A program made the translations under genes and the position numbers. The notes below the pieces were generated by a model that was not told the origin of the DNA, made no database searches, and saw only the letters and a program-made list of their open reading frames with translations. A stretch of DNA of 64,000 nucleotides from contig CM033110.1 in the NCBI GenBank assembly GCA_019321725.1, positions 14,997,278-15,061,277 on the forward strand, read 5' to 3'. This stretch comes from Paulownia fortunei (lineage: Eukaryota > Streptophyta > Magnoliopsida > Lamiales > Paulowniaceae). Below, one piece after another: positions 12,381 through 22,696 of the stretch (positions within the stretch are counted from its first letter, which is position 1; each line of letters starts with the position of its first letter).

Positions 12381-13134
12381 TGCAGATATGAAAATTTTAT
12401 TGCCAATATATATTGATATGTGTAATATAATTTTTAATTATCAATTTATATTTTATTTAGTTTTGAAATATCATTGAATTCCAAGATCAAATAAGAAATT
12501 TAAGTGATAGAAAAATTAAATATTACAATGTATCAAATTATGATATTTTAGTAATGAAGATCGTATCTTGCAAATTATGGATGTGAATATAATATTTTAG
12601 TAATTCAAATCACATATTGTGATTAAAACAGAAATTGTCCGTTAAATCATGAAGAAACAATCAAAGCCTCCCATGTCATCAAGTAAAAATAGTAAGAGCC
12701 ATTGTCCTACAAGTATAAATAGAAGTCATCTCCAATAAGTTAAAACACAAGTTGAGAAGAAGAAGAAGTACAAGTAAGAAAGGTGTTGAATGAAGTTCTT
12801 TAACGTAAATCCATCAAATTCAAGAAGATTTACGGTGTTCAAAACAAAAATAAGGCGTTCATCGCGAAGGCCATCAAAATTATAATGTTTAATTCGAGAA
12901 TAAGTTGTTATACCCTTGAGTTAACATTATTAGAAATTAAATCAACTTTGGAGAAGATCGAATAGTAGATTCCATCAAAAAATTACTAGATCCACAAAGT
13001 CAACATTCTTGAAGAGAAGAATAAAAAAAGTAAAATAGAGATTATATCCACAATCATACATCAAATTCAATAAAATTTAATTTGTACTATTTTTCTTGTT
13101 TGTAATTTTTGTAGACAATGGAATTTGTGTTATA
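12381..13134 (+). repeat. 5' LTR of the TR-GAG element
   Basis: Alignable over its length with 14972-15678. Shared features include the opening TGNAGATATGNAAATTTTAT, the central TCATGAAGAAACAATCAAA and the tail ATTTGTAATTTTTGTA near the end. Confidence 0.8.
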
Positions 13135-13140
13135 AATTTT

Positions 13141-13158
13141 TGGCATGCCTAGTGGGAC
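13141..13158 (+). promoter_or_regulatory. Primer-binding-like site of the TR-GAG element
   Basis: TGGCATGCCTAGTGGGAC starts 6 bp after the LTR end. It has the TGGC start expected for a tRNA 3' end complement. The tRNA was not identified. Confidence 0.5.
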
Positions 13159-13213
13159 AATCTTTACCTCTTATTTCATCTATTCACAAATCAAGTTCGA
13201 AGTTTGAATAGAG

Positions 13214-14390
13214 ATGAGTGACAATCACTCCAACTTTACAAATGTCAAATTTTTTATGTCGAGGCATAAAGCCACCACTCCAAAACATAAGCAGGGGGCA
13301 AGGGAATATGGTGTTTTAACAATGCCAATCAAATTTTCACTAAAACCGAGGGCAAAACAATAAACATAAATTGTAGAGAAAGAGTTATTGAATACAACTA
13401 TGATGCATGAATCTTCTACAAGCTCAAATTTAAAATTGCAGTAGTCATGGTGGTCCAAATTACTTAATTGGAAGAGTAAGTTGCAAACTTGATGAAGGCT
13501 ATTGAGGGACTCACGAAATATATTCAAGCGCAAGACTCTCAAATCATGAAGTTGATGAATAAAGTAGATAATACTGATGTTAGTCACGTAATAGAAAAAC
13601 AACGTGAAGATCATAACGAAATTGAGATGTTCATAAAGCAACAATCAAGTGAAACAGAGAGATCTTCAACTAAAGGGCTGCAAGTTTCATATGTTGGATT
13701 GGTTCCTATTGACTAACTGAAGGATATTATCATATAGACTATCAAAGATAAGTTTGGTAAAAGCTTCAAGTCAACTTTGACTTATGCAAATCCATACACT
13801 CTAAGAATTGATAATTTGAAGATATCGATTGGCTATCAACTACTAAAATTTTAGCAATTTGATGGCAAAGACAACCCAAAGCAATATGTGACTCATTTTA
13901 TTGAGACGTGCAATAATGTTGGAATATATGGGGACTACCCGATTAAGCAATTTGTCTGCTCAATGATGGAAAATACATTTGATTAGTACACCAACTTGAA
14001 GACAAACTCAATTGATAGTTGGGAGCAGTTGGAACAAGAGTTTCTCAATCACTTTATGACACCCGTCGAATTGCTAGTATGTTTGAGCTTGCTAACTTAA
14101 GATAAAAAAAGATGAGTCCGTGCTTAACTATATCAATAATTGGAGAAATTTATCTTACTTTATCGAAAACTTCTATAATTGAGATATGCGTCCAAGGAAT
14201 GCACTTGGGTCTTTGTTACATATTTCAAGGAATCAGATCAAAAACTTTTGGAGAATTAGCTACTCGTGCACATGATTTTTGACAAACAAGAATACCCAAG
14301 TGATATTAGTGATGAAGAAGAAGAAGAAGAAGAAGAAGATGTGGTATCACATACAACAATCACTGATTTCGACTTTCAGTGCTCTTAGAT
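13214..14390 (+). pseudogene. Degenerate retrotransposon gag
   Basis: Starts near ATG 13214, with frameshifts. An open stretch 13489-13716 is rich in charged residues (KQREDHNEIEMFIKQQSS) and helical in character. Downstream frames give FDGKDNPKQYVTHFIETCNN and SIDSWEQLEQEFLNHFMTP, which are hallmarks of the Retrotrans_gag (capsid) domain of plant Ty3/Gypsy and TR-GAG elements. It ends in an acidic run coded by a (GAA/GAG)n tract (14316-14338). Stops at about 13714, 13853 and 13984 and frame changes near 14100 disable it. Gag would have packaged element RNA into particles. Confidence 0.75.
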
Positions 14391-14850
14391 ACGAGCATAA
14401 ACTATCTAAAATTATCAAATTAAATCTTGATCAAATGCTTTTTGATAAGAGTATAAACTGTGAGCAATGCTTTTAGATACGCGCATAAACTATCTAAATT
14501 TTTTAAATTGAAGTCCTTTCATGTGCTACTAATAAGAGTGGAAACTGTCAGTAATACTATTTGATACGCGTATAAACTATCAACAAATTTTAAATTTAAA
14601 TGAAGACTTTTCAATATGAGTATAAATTATCTAACAAATTCAAATCAAGACTTCTTGATATAAGTATAAACTATTTGAAAATTCTAAATTCAAATGAATA
14701 CTCCTTGATATGAGTATAAACTATCTAATAAATTCAAATTCAAGACTCTTTGAATAAATTCAAGTCTAGAACTCCTTGATATAAGGATAAACTATTTACA
14801 AAGTCAAATCAGGTTAAGAACTCCTCGATATGAGTTTAAATTATCTTTAT
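14383..14850 (+). repeat. Array of about ten degenerate copies of a GATATGAGTATAAACTAT motif
   Basis: Core copies start near 14383, 14440, 14471, 14530, 14559, 14611, 14650, 14701, 14771 and 14820. They are separated by 30-70 bp of AAATTCAAAT-rich spacer. The array fills the stretch between gag and the 3' LTR. Confidence 0.75.
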
Positions 14851-14960
14851 GTTCTAAATAAGTTCAACTGAACTACTATGATTTGATCTTCTTGATGAAA
14901 GAGTTTGAGACTCATTCACTTTTTGCCTCTGTCAAAATAAATGCACGTGAACAAGTATCG

Positions 14961-14971
14961 AGAGGGCATTT
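14961..14971 (+). promoter_or_regulatory. Polypurine-tract-like site of the TR-GAG element
   Basis: AGAGGGCATTT lies directly before the 3' LTR start, where plus-strand priming would occur. It is short and interrupted. Confidence 0.4.
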
Positions 14972-15678
14972 TGTAGATATGTAAATTTTATTGCCAAATA
15001 TATATTGATATGTGTAATATAATTTTTACTTATGAATTTATATTTTATTTATTTTGGGAATTATCATTGAATTCTAAGATTAAATAAATAAATTAATTGA
15101 TAGAAAAATTAAATATTACCATATATCAAATTATGATATTTTGGTAATGAAAATCGTATATGCAAATTATGAGAGTGAATACAATATTTTAGTAATTCAA
15201 ACTACATCTTATAATTAAGATAATAAATATTTATCAAATCATGAAGAAACAATCAAAACCTTCCATGTTATGAAGTAAAAATGGCAAGAGCTATCGTCCT
15301 ACAAGTATAAATAGAGGTTATCTCCAATAAGTTATAATACAAGTTGAGAAGAAGAATTAATCCAAGCAAAAAAGGTGTTGGAGGAAGTTCTCTCAACTCA
15401 AATCCATCAAATTTAATGAGATTTACAGTGTTCAAGGTGAAAATAGAGCATTCATTGTGGAAGTCATCAAAATTATAACGTTTAATTCAAAATTAAGTTG
15501 TTAAACTCTCGAGTTTCCATCAACAAGTTACCAGATCTACAAAATCAACATTTTTGAAGAGAAAAATTAGAAAAGTGAAATAGAAATTGTATCCAAATCA
15601 TACATCAAATTCAATACAATCTTATTTATACTATTTTTCTTATTTGTAATTTTTGTACACAATAAAATTTGCATTACA
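14972..15678 (+). repeat. 3' LTR of the TR-GAG element
   Basis: Partner of 12381-13134. Numerous substitutions between the two LTRs indicate an old insertion; identity was not computed. Confidence 0.8.
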
Positions 15679-16018
15679 GTCCTACCAATAATTTTCACAA
15701 GTTTGATAGTAATGAAAATTGTGTATGTCACTAATTGATAATTAGTAATACAAGAATTGTCTATAAGTTATCACTATTAACAATTAGTAATACTTGTATA
15801 GTGACTCAGTGACAATAAAAATTGCCACAAGGACTCTACGACGATATTTGTAATTTTATTGAATTGACATTATATATGTATCACTAATTATCAATATTAT
15901 TACAACTTAAATAAAATTCTTATCATTGTTAAGTTTGTGATAATTATTATTATTGAAAAATAAAATACATCGACATTTAATGATAATTTACATATTATCA
16001 ATTAAAATGTTGTCAAAT

Positions 16019-16140
16019 TTGTTTAGTGTTAGTATAAGGGCATGTTAGTTATAAATCCCTTCAACTGCTTTTGTATTTGTTTAGAGTTAGTATAAGGGCT
16101 TGTTAGTTATAAATCCCTTCAACCACTTTTGTTTTTGAGT
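16019..16140 (+). repeat. 58-bp tandem duplication at the CACTA 3' end
   Basis: TTAGTATAAGGGC starts at 16029 and again at 16087. The copies share GTTAGTTATAAATCCCTTCAA and the preceding TTTGTTTAG, so the unit takes in the last bases of the CACTA element. Confidence 0.8.
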
Positions 16141-16863
16141 TCAGTCCCAGCTGTCTCTCTCCCTCTTTTTACACTCTCCAAACCAAAATTATTTTTAGAG
16201 TCAACTACCTTTCCCTTTGAATGTACCAAAACACCCTCCCTATTTACATTTCTCTTTCTTCAAACACCAATCCCCTTGCCAAATCAAATCCCCTCCCAAA
16301 CCTCTCATCTTGCCCGCCACCACCCGCAATCCCTACTTGCTCCTCACCGCCACCATCCACCATCATGGACAATTTTCCTTTCTTTCTATCTCGTATTCTC
16401 AAATTTTGTGTCTCTCATACTCCTGAGCCACAACAATCCCACCACCAACGTCTTCTCGTGGCTATTATTTGCGTATGCACGCCATATCACATGTCTCATG
16501 TGGATATCAAAAGCTTTTCCAATATTGAATCTTTTCCCTATTGAAAAGTTGAAATTTGTACTTGGTTAGGTGGTTGTACAAAACTTGAATTTTCGTATTC
16601 GTTTTCTTATCAAACATTTATTGGAGTCTTGGTTTTGGTGGAATTTAAGGCATTCTTTTGTTGTAATTGGGACCAAAACTACATGCTAAATTAACTATGT
16701 TTCTTTACGGCTTAAATCTAATTTTTCACCTTTCGTTATTCTAAGACGGGTTTGTTAATTTTGACTATGTTGCTGGACGATAGTGCTTAATTTTATGAAT
16801 GATTATATTATAAGGCATTTCATTACTGTAGGGAAAAGTGTACCGTTTTAATAGTATGTAAAT
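16141..16863. other. C/T-rich stretch, then AT-rich DNA, no supported gene
   Basis: The ORF 16129-16569 (146 aa) is Pro/Ser/Leu-rich with no recognised domain and two overlapping ORFs in other frames, as low-complexity CT-rich DNA gives. It may be a gene leader or element fragment. A weakly similar CT-rich stretch lies on the minus strand at 21250-21600. Confidence 0.35.
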
Positions 16864-17280
16864 CAATGTTCTACAATCAGAGTAGTTCGGCTAATTTGAT
16901 CGGTTCAATCATTAATCCATGGTCAATTCGATCCAATTTGGGTGCCAAAAATGAAAGTCCAATCAAATAGGCTAAAAACCCAATCAAACTGGAAAAAAAG
17001 TTTTTATTTTTGTTTTTATTTTTTATTTTTTCAGCAAGGTTAAACTTGATATTTAGTTACATGTAAATAATTATTTAAATTTTAGACTTTGTTAACTGCG
17101 TTTTTAGTTAATTATTTATTTATTTTTACCTCATACATAACAATTAGTTTATTACATTATTATTTATATAATATAATAAAAAAATATAACTAATTTTTAT
17201 TAGATCGATCGAATCAACGGGTGAATCGATCTAATGGATTGAATCATTAATCACAGCAAGAACAATTTGAAAACTAATTC
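16864..17280 (-). mobile_element. MITE-like element, inverted and divergent copy
   Basis: On the minus strand it matches the 21623-22083 element through GGTTCAATC...GATCGATT and an AATTAGTTATATTTTTTTATT core. The outer end CAATGTTCTACAATC resembles the family terminus CAATGTTTTCATAATC. Ends are approximate and no target duplication was recognised. Confidence 0.5.
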
Positions 17281-17295
17281 AATTATAAAAACACT

Positions 17296-17480
17296 TATGT
17301 AAATACCTCATTGCTTGTCCGAACTTTCAGATTCTATTTAAATAGAGACTGATAAAGTTGAGATGCTATATGATGCTTATATGATGCTTTATGTAAATAC
17401 CTCATTGCTTGTCCAAACTTAGATTCTATTTAAATGGAGACTGATAAAGCTGAGATGCTATATGATGCTTGTCTTTATGC
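17296..17480 (+). repeat. 94-bp tandem duplication
   Basis: AATACCTCATTGCTTGTCC starts at 17302 and 17396. Both copies continue through GATTCTATTTAAAT and GAGACTGATAAAG to GAGATGCTATATGATGCTT. Confidence 0.85.
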
Positions 17481-17559
17481 TCAATAATATTCCTCTGAGA
17501 AAATGTCTAAAAGCGGGCAATGGTCTCGAAGACTAAGATGATTGTCTTTTTCATTATTG

Positions 17560-20080
17560 TTATTGGGAAGATTTGTGTACAAACATGATAGTAAAGCATA
17601 TTATATTCCAGGATTTTGTACTAACTGTACAAAAATACAATATTAAAGTATTTAATGAATAAGAATGTGTACTGAACTTTAATTTTGCAATATTTTATAA
17701 ATAAGATTGTGGTACCAAATATGAAACTATGCAGTATTTTATGAATAATGGCGACAACTGAATATTTATTTATTTTTGTATTTTGCAAATAAAATTGTGG
17801 TACTATATATATGCAATTTAACATGCTGCTTAATTATGATCAAACCACCCAAAATCACGTCGCTTCCTAATAATTGCATATTACAATACTTTGTGAATAA
17901 ATAATATATGGTACTACAGGTTCATTTTCTAGAAGTACTTTGTGACTAAGGGAATGGTAATGAACCTTAAATTTTGTAAAACCTGTAATAAACCTTCATT
18001 TTCATTATTAATTTAATAATCACCATTAAGCTATATAATTAAGAACAAACTACCCATAACAATATGTTTATTAATCCCAAGTACAGTGATACGTGAAATA
18101 AATATGCCACTCAACATTCAGTTGTGAAGCACCAGACGAATTGAGATATTGTACTAAGTAAAAGAAAGTGTAGTATTTTTGATAGAAGGGTTGAAGTCAT
18201 GTGCGTGCACTGCATTTTCTTGAAGAACATGAAGTTCATTTGAGAAACTTGTTGACATAGGAAATTGAGGCAAATTACGCCTAGAAACCAAGTGTTGAAT
18301 TAAGTATACAAATATTTGGTATTATTTATAACACGGTATAGAATAGAATCGTGGTACTTAGTACAAGAAAGTGTGTATTTTTGACAAAAGGGTTAATGTA
18401 ATAGGAATGCACTCAATTTCTAAAAATACATGAAGGCGCACGAGAGCGAGATTGTGTTGAACTTGTTAGAAATAGGAAACTGATTGGGTACAAGTGGGGT
18501 GTTTTCAAACACTTGAGACGTATAAGCATAGTGAGTCATGATTTTAATCGTAGTAAACTTATTAGATAAAGTAAATTAAGACAAATTAGACCTAATAATC
18601 ATGTGATATATTAAATGCATAAAAGTATGGTATTATTTATTCAATAATCCAGTATTGGGAGAATAAGGTGTGGTACTTAGTAGAAAGAAATGTGGTATTT
18701 TTTGACAAAAGAGTTAAAAAACTTTTTAGATTTTGTATACATATAAACACGATTTTTTAGGTTTTATATACAAATAAACTCGACTTCTTAAATTTTATAA
18801 CAACGATAACATGACTTCTGAAGTTTTATAACCATGATAACATGACTTCTTAAGTTTTATTTACATTTAAACATGAATTATAGCTTCGACAAGAACATTG
18901 AGGAGCATTAGAGCAATCGCATTCAATGTTTCTTTACTCCAACATAGATGAATTGTATTGATTTGGTGGAAGTAGTGTATTTTCAAGCAATTGGCACACA
19001 TTAGTTTCACTACTCATTTAAAAATACATATCTAACAATATTAGATTGAATTAAACTTGTAAGATACAGGAATTGAGTCAATTAGGGAGGGAATATTTGT
19101 ATATATATATATATATTGGGTGTTTTCCGGATTTTTTTTGAGAGAATCTATTGAAAAATATGATGTATCAAAAGAAAAATATATTGTATAACGTGATATA
19201 TGCTTAATTTTATTTTAAAAAATGAATTGAGAATGAAAGTATTTTGCAAAACCAAAAACAAACATTCTGATAGCATCCAGAGAATAAAAATATAGTACTT
19301 AGTAGGAACAAGTATGAAGGTTTAATATATCATTTGAGTTCAACCGATTTTTCTCATTTGACTATAATAATATGATTTCTTAAGTCTTAGAATACATATA
19401 AACATGCATCAAAGTGTATGAGAGCCAACACACCTATTGTTGCTTTACAAGAATATATGCGAGTATTATTGGTTTGGTGCAAGTAAAGCTGCTTTCAAGC
19501 ATTTAGCACATATAAGTGTAATGAGTAATGTAAAACAACATATCTAACCATTTTAGATGGTACTAAACTTGTTGGATATGAAAAATCGAGATAAATTAGA
19601 CATACAATATCTAATGTTGTATTAAACAATATATATGAGTAATATAAATGAGTTGCAATAATTTGTTTTCAAGCACTTGGCACACATATTCTTATGAGTC
19701 GTGTAAAATCACAAATCTAACACTTTATATTGAATTAAACTTGTAGGACTTAGAAAATTGAGATAAAATAGGCTTAAAATAGGCACAATATTAAGTGCAC
19801 ATAAATGTACTAGTGATTCAACAACACTTAACTAGATAAATAGAGATGTATTTAACACAAAGAATTATGGTATTTTCGACAAAATGGTTAAACTGTTTGA
19901 GTTTAGTTGTTTTTTTCTCATCGGACATATAAGCATGCACCGTAACTTGGAGAAAGACATAAAGGTGCATGAGAGGGCTCCAATATGTTTTACACCATTA
20001 TATGTAGTAGTATTGATTGGGTTCAAATAGTATAATTACTTGGCACCATAAGTCTCATAAGTCATGTAAACTGTATTAAA
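17560..20080 (+). repeat. Degenerate long-period repeat array of unknown class
   Basis: Three motifs recur. First, TTTTATGAATAA...TGTGGTACT-like units at about 17645, 17685, 17735, 17780, 17885 and 17935. Second, GTACTTAGTA...TATTTTTGACAAAAGGGTTA at about 18140, 18352, 18668, 19290 and 19845. Third, a block of about 110 bp (TTTCAAGCACTTGGCACACATAAG, interrupted, then AACTTGTTGGATA...GAGACAAATTAG) at about 18500, 18978, 19490, 19667 and 20035. Spacing is irregular (about 200-620 bp). No ORF, LTR or TIR was found. Confidence 0.7.
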
Positions 20081-20099
20081 TATTGTATTACCCATTTAA

Positions 20100-20178
20100 T
20101 TTATCTAGTACTTTTCTAATAAGAGTATGGTACCAAACCATCTCATTTATCTAGTACTTTTCTAATAAGAGTATGGTA
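20100..20178 (+). repeat. 46-bp tandem duplication
   Basis: The phrase TTTATCTAGTACTTTTCTAA, continuing to GAGTATGGTA, starts at 20100 and 20146. Confidence 0.85.
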
Positions 20179-20544
20179 GTACTCAACCATCATTTTCACT
20201 TTAACATGTAAAGCATTGTTTTATAATGATGCTATCTATAACATATCAACTGTTTATTGCATCAATCAGTTAAAACAATACTATTTACTACAACCATCCA
20301 TAAAGATTATTATCTATACATCAATAAACAAGAAGATAGTATTCAGATGACTTGTCCAAGTAAGAGTAGAACGGAGTTCGCCTCAAGGTGTCAGCTCTAT
20401 CAGCCTTCCATTTCATCTATTTCATCATTGAAGTAAGTATGAGGTGGAACAATGGGGCTCATACTCTATTTTCTTTTTTGCTTCTTGCCCTTGTGATCTC
20501 TGTATGGGATTAAAGGGGTCCCTTTTTGTGCTAGTCATGTTTGT

Positions 20545-20585
<41 letters not shown>

Positions 20586-20825
20586 ACACACAAATCAATA
20601 AAAGTATGAGAAAACATTTCAAACAGATGCATACAGAAAAAGTATTAAAATAATAAAATGAATGTATAATACTACTGGATATGTAATATTAAAACTACAA
20701 GTGAGGTATGGAATATAAATACATGTAGTATTTTCAGTAATAAAGGGAATCAATTAAGTTTAAAGATAAAAGGTGAAGTAGCAAAAACCATTCCACCATA
20801 AACCATTGATGAAATATGCCCAACA
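20179..20825. other. Intergenic DNA, no gene
   Basis: Apart from the CA microsatellite nothing is recognised. Confidence 0.4.
20549..20591 (+). repeat. (CA)n microsatellite
   Basis: About 16 CA units with one TA interruption, then a short CA tail. ORFs crossing it on both strands (HTHTHT, VCVCVC) are repeat translations. Confidence 0.95.
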
Positions 20826-21245
20826 GACAACATGAGGAGCTAACCCAAACTCATTCCAAATATAAATAAGAATATTGGTCGTAAACTCAAGAAATCGTCC
20901 ATTTAATATACTATATATTTAATTAAATTAAAAGGAAAAAATGATAGCTCACATGGAAGAGGGTTTTTTTGAAAATGCTTTAAAATCTGAAATGTGTGAG
21001 TAAATCGGCGGCCGTGGTGGTTGTGCTCGTGAAAGGACAACATGAGGAGCTAACCCATCAACCATGAATTCAAGAAACTGTCCTTTCTAATGCACATTAA
21101 AAACAAAATAGGCAACTCACATAGAAGAGAGATCTTAAAATACCCTAAAGTCTGGAAGATGGGCGGTTAAATCCGCGGCGGAAGTGGTTGAACTCGTGAA
21201 ATTGGCAGCGGAGGTGCTAGTTGTGGTCGCGAAACTGGCGGAAGT
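20826..21245. repeat. 210-bp tandem duplication
   Basis: GACAACATGAGGAGCTAACC starts at 20826 and 21036. Each copy runs through a GAAACTGTCC/GAAATCGTCC phrase and GCTCACATGGAAGAG/ACTCACATAGAAGAG to a GC-rich GGCGG end with GTGGTTG...CTCGTGAAA. Confidence 0.75.
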
Positions 21246-21622
21246 GGTGGTTATACTCGTGAAAATATGGGTAGTGGTAAAAGATACAGGGAAAGAAACA
21301 TGGGAAAAAGAAGAGGAAAAGGGGTGAAAAAGAAAGCTTTGGCAGAGGCGGTGGAGGTGGACAGCAGAGGACGGATGGCGGACGACGTGCAGCAACGGTA
21401 GAGAAGAAGAGAAACAGCACAAGGAAGAAAAGATGAGGAAATGGAGGAAAAATGTGTTTGGGGACAAATTAAGAGTAACAAAATGAATTGAAGGGCATTT
21501 AGGACATTTCCTATGAGGCAGGGAGTACAGACAAACTTTATTTTTAGATATAGCCTGTGGGGAGTGCAAAATAAAGTTTTTAATGGGGGTGGAAACATTA
21601 AATTAAAATTTGGTGTTTAGAT
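21246..21622. other. GA-rich (CT-rich on minus) stretch, no supported gene
   Basis: A minus-strand ORF of 144 aa (21135-21569) and overlapping ORFs in two other frames are Ser/Thr/Phe-rich without a recognised domain. A leader exon or gene fragment is possible but not supported. Confidence 0.3.
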
Positions 21623-22083
21623 CAATGTTTTCATATCGAACGGATGATTAAATCGATTTTGTTAAAATTAACAGTTCAATCGATCGGATTGGTTCAATCG
21701 ATGGTCTGACCGATTTAATAAAATTAATTATATTTTATTATTTTATATAATAAAATAATAATATAATAAAATAATAATTATATAATACATTTTAAATATA
21801 AAAATAAATAAATAGTTACGTAAAAATATATATAAAAAAATAAAAAATTCAAATAATCACATAAATATAACAAAATATCAATTTAAACCTTTATAAAAAT
21901 TAAAAATTAAAAATTAAAAAAAAAATATTAAAACCGATCAAACCGATTTTGATCGATTTTGGGCGATTTTGACCGGTTTGACTGATTGTTGACCGATCAA
22001 ATCGATTTTTGGGCCTAACCGGATCGGACTGACTTCCGATTCCCAATTAAATTGATCGATCCGGTCCGATTTTTACAACATTA
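21623..22083 (+). mobile_element. MITE with 8-bp target duplication (hAT- or Mutator-like size)
   Basis: Begins CAATGTTTTCATATCG and ends CGATTTTTACAACATTA, whose reverse complement starts TAATGTTGTAAAAATCG, so the ends are inverted repeats. The 8-mer GTTTAGAT flanks it perfectly at 21615-21622 and 22084-22091. The interior is AT-rich and non-coding between GATCGGATTGG- and ACCGATCAAA-type sub-terminal repeats. A relative lies at 41750-42191 and an inverted one at 16864-17280. An 8-bp duplication points to hAT, but a 9-bp Mutator type with one mismatch cannot be excluded. Confidence 0.75.
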
Positions 22084-22385
22084 GTTTAGATAATATCAAT
22101 TTAACCGTTACTATGATAGTGGTAACTATGTAGTTTGGCAACTATAAATTGAAAATATTGGAGTGTCTATCTAGAGCACATAAGAGCCAATTCACAAAGT
22201 TAGCCAAAGTGGTAAAGTGGATGAGAAAATATAGGAAATATAATCCAAACTCGATTTGTTCACATCAATCAATCATAAGATTAGTGTGATTATGTTTATC
22301 TTATGATTATTTATTTTGTTAAAAATTTGAACTGACGATAATAATTTAGTTTATCCTGTAATTGACTTTGTTGTGGTTAGACTTG
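22084..22385. other. Intergenic DNA
   Basis: Short single-copy-looking stretch between two MITEs; nothing recognised. Confidence 0.4.
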
Positions 22386-22696
22386 CACTAAAAAAAAGAG
22401 TAATATGAATGACACAATGTAAAAGTTGTAAATGATAATAACTTTTGTTTTATCATAGTAATACATTAATAATGAGAATAACTTATAACTTAAGTTATTA
22501 CTATTAACAATTAACAATATATATGTACAATGACAACACAGCAACATAAAAATTATCATTACAATTTGTGATTAAATATCATTCTAATCATTATTAAACT
22601 TATGAATATCATTAATATAACAAAACAAAGTTTTTTATCACAAATTTATTATTATTATATAATATATTGTCATTAATTTTCTTATTTATTGTAGTG
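22386..22696 (+). mobile_element. CACTA-type MITE, 311 bp
   Basis: Starts CACTAAAAAAAAGAGTAATA and ends TTATTTATTGTAGTG (reverse complement CACTACAATAAATAA). The inverted ends stay alignable for about 30 bp, through AATGACA on both sides. It is flanked by the 3-bp direct repeat TTG (22383-22385 and 22697-22699). The interior is AT-rich and non-coding. It resembles the remnant at 12282-16028 in character, including ATTAACAATTA-type phrases. Confidence 0.8.

Larger units (their letters stand above)
12381..15678 (+). mobile_element. Gag-only terminal-repeat retrotransposon (TR-GAG type)
   Basis: Two direct long terminal repeats (12381-13134 and 14972-15678) flank a 1.8-kb interior. The interior holds a primer-binding-like site, a degenerate gag, a repeated-motif array and a purine tract. 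LTRs begin TGCAGATATG/TGTAGATATG and end near ATTACA. Flanking 5-mers GTCTT (12376-12380) and GTCCT (15679-15683) fit a mutated 5-bp target duplication. No protease, reverse transcriptase or integrase is present, as in described TR-GAG elements, which must borrow the machinery of related elements. Confidence 0.8.
12282..16028 (+). mobile_element. Non-autonomous CACTA (En/Spm-like) element, interrupted by a retrotransposon
   Basis: Left end CACTATAAGAAAAAAAATG at 12282; right end AATTTGTTTAGTG at 16028, whose reverse complement begins CACTAAACAAATT. Both ends are flanked by the 3-bp direct repeat TTA (12279-12281 and 16029-16031), as CACTA elements produce. Removing the retrotransposon (12381-15678) and one copy of its target duplication leaves about 445 bp with no coding capacity, so it would have depended on a transposase elsewhere. 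The inner TIR match is imperfect. Confidence 0.7.

Noticed and set aside
16129..16569. 146-aa Pro/Ser-rich ORF as a gene
   Set aside because: Overlapping ORFs in other frames and a low-complexity C/T-rich source make it likely to be chance. No domain recognised.
21135..21569. 144-aa Ser/Thr-rich minus-strand ORF as a gene
   Set aside because: Three overlapping minus-strand ORFs in different frames arise from GA-rich DNA. Its end lies in a tandem duplication.
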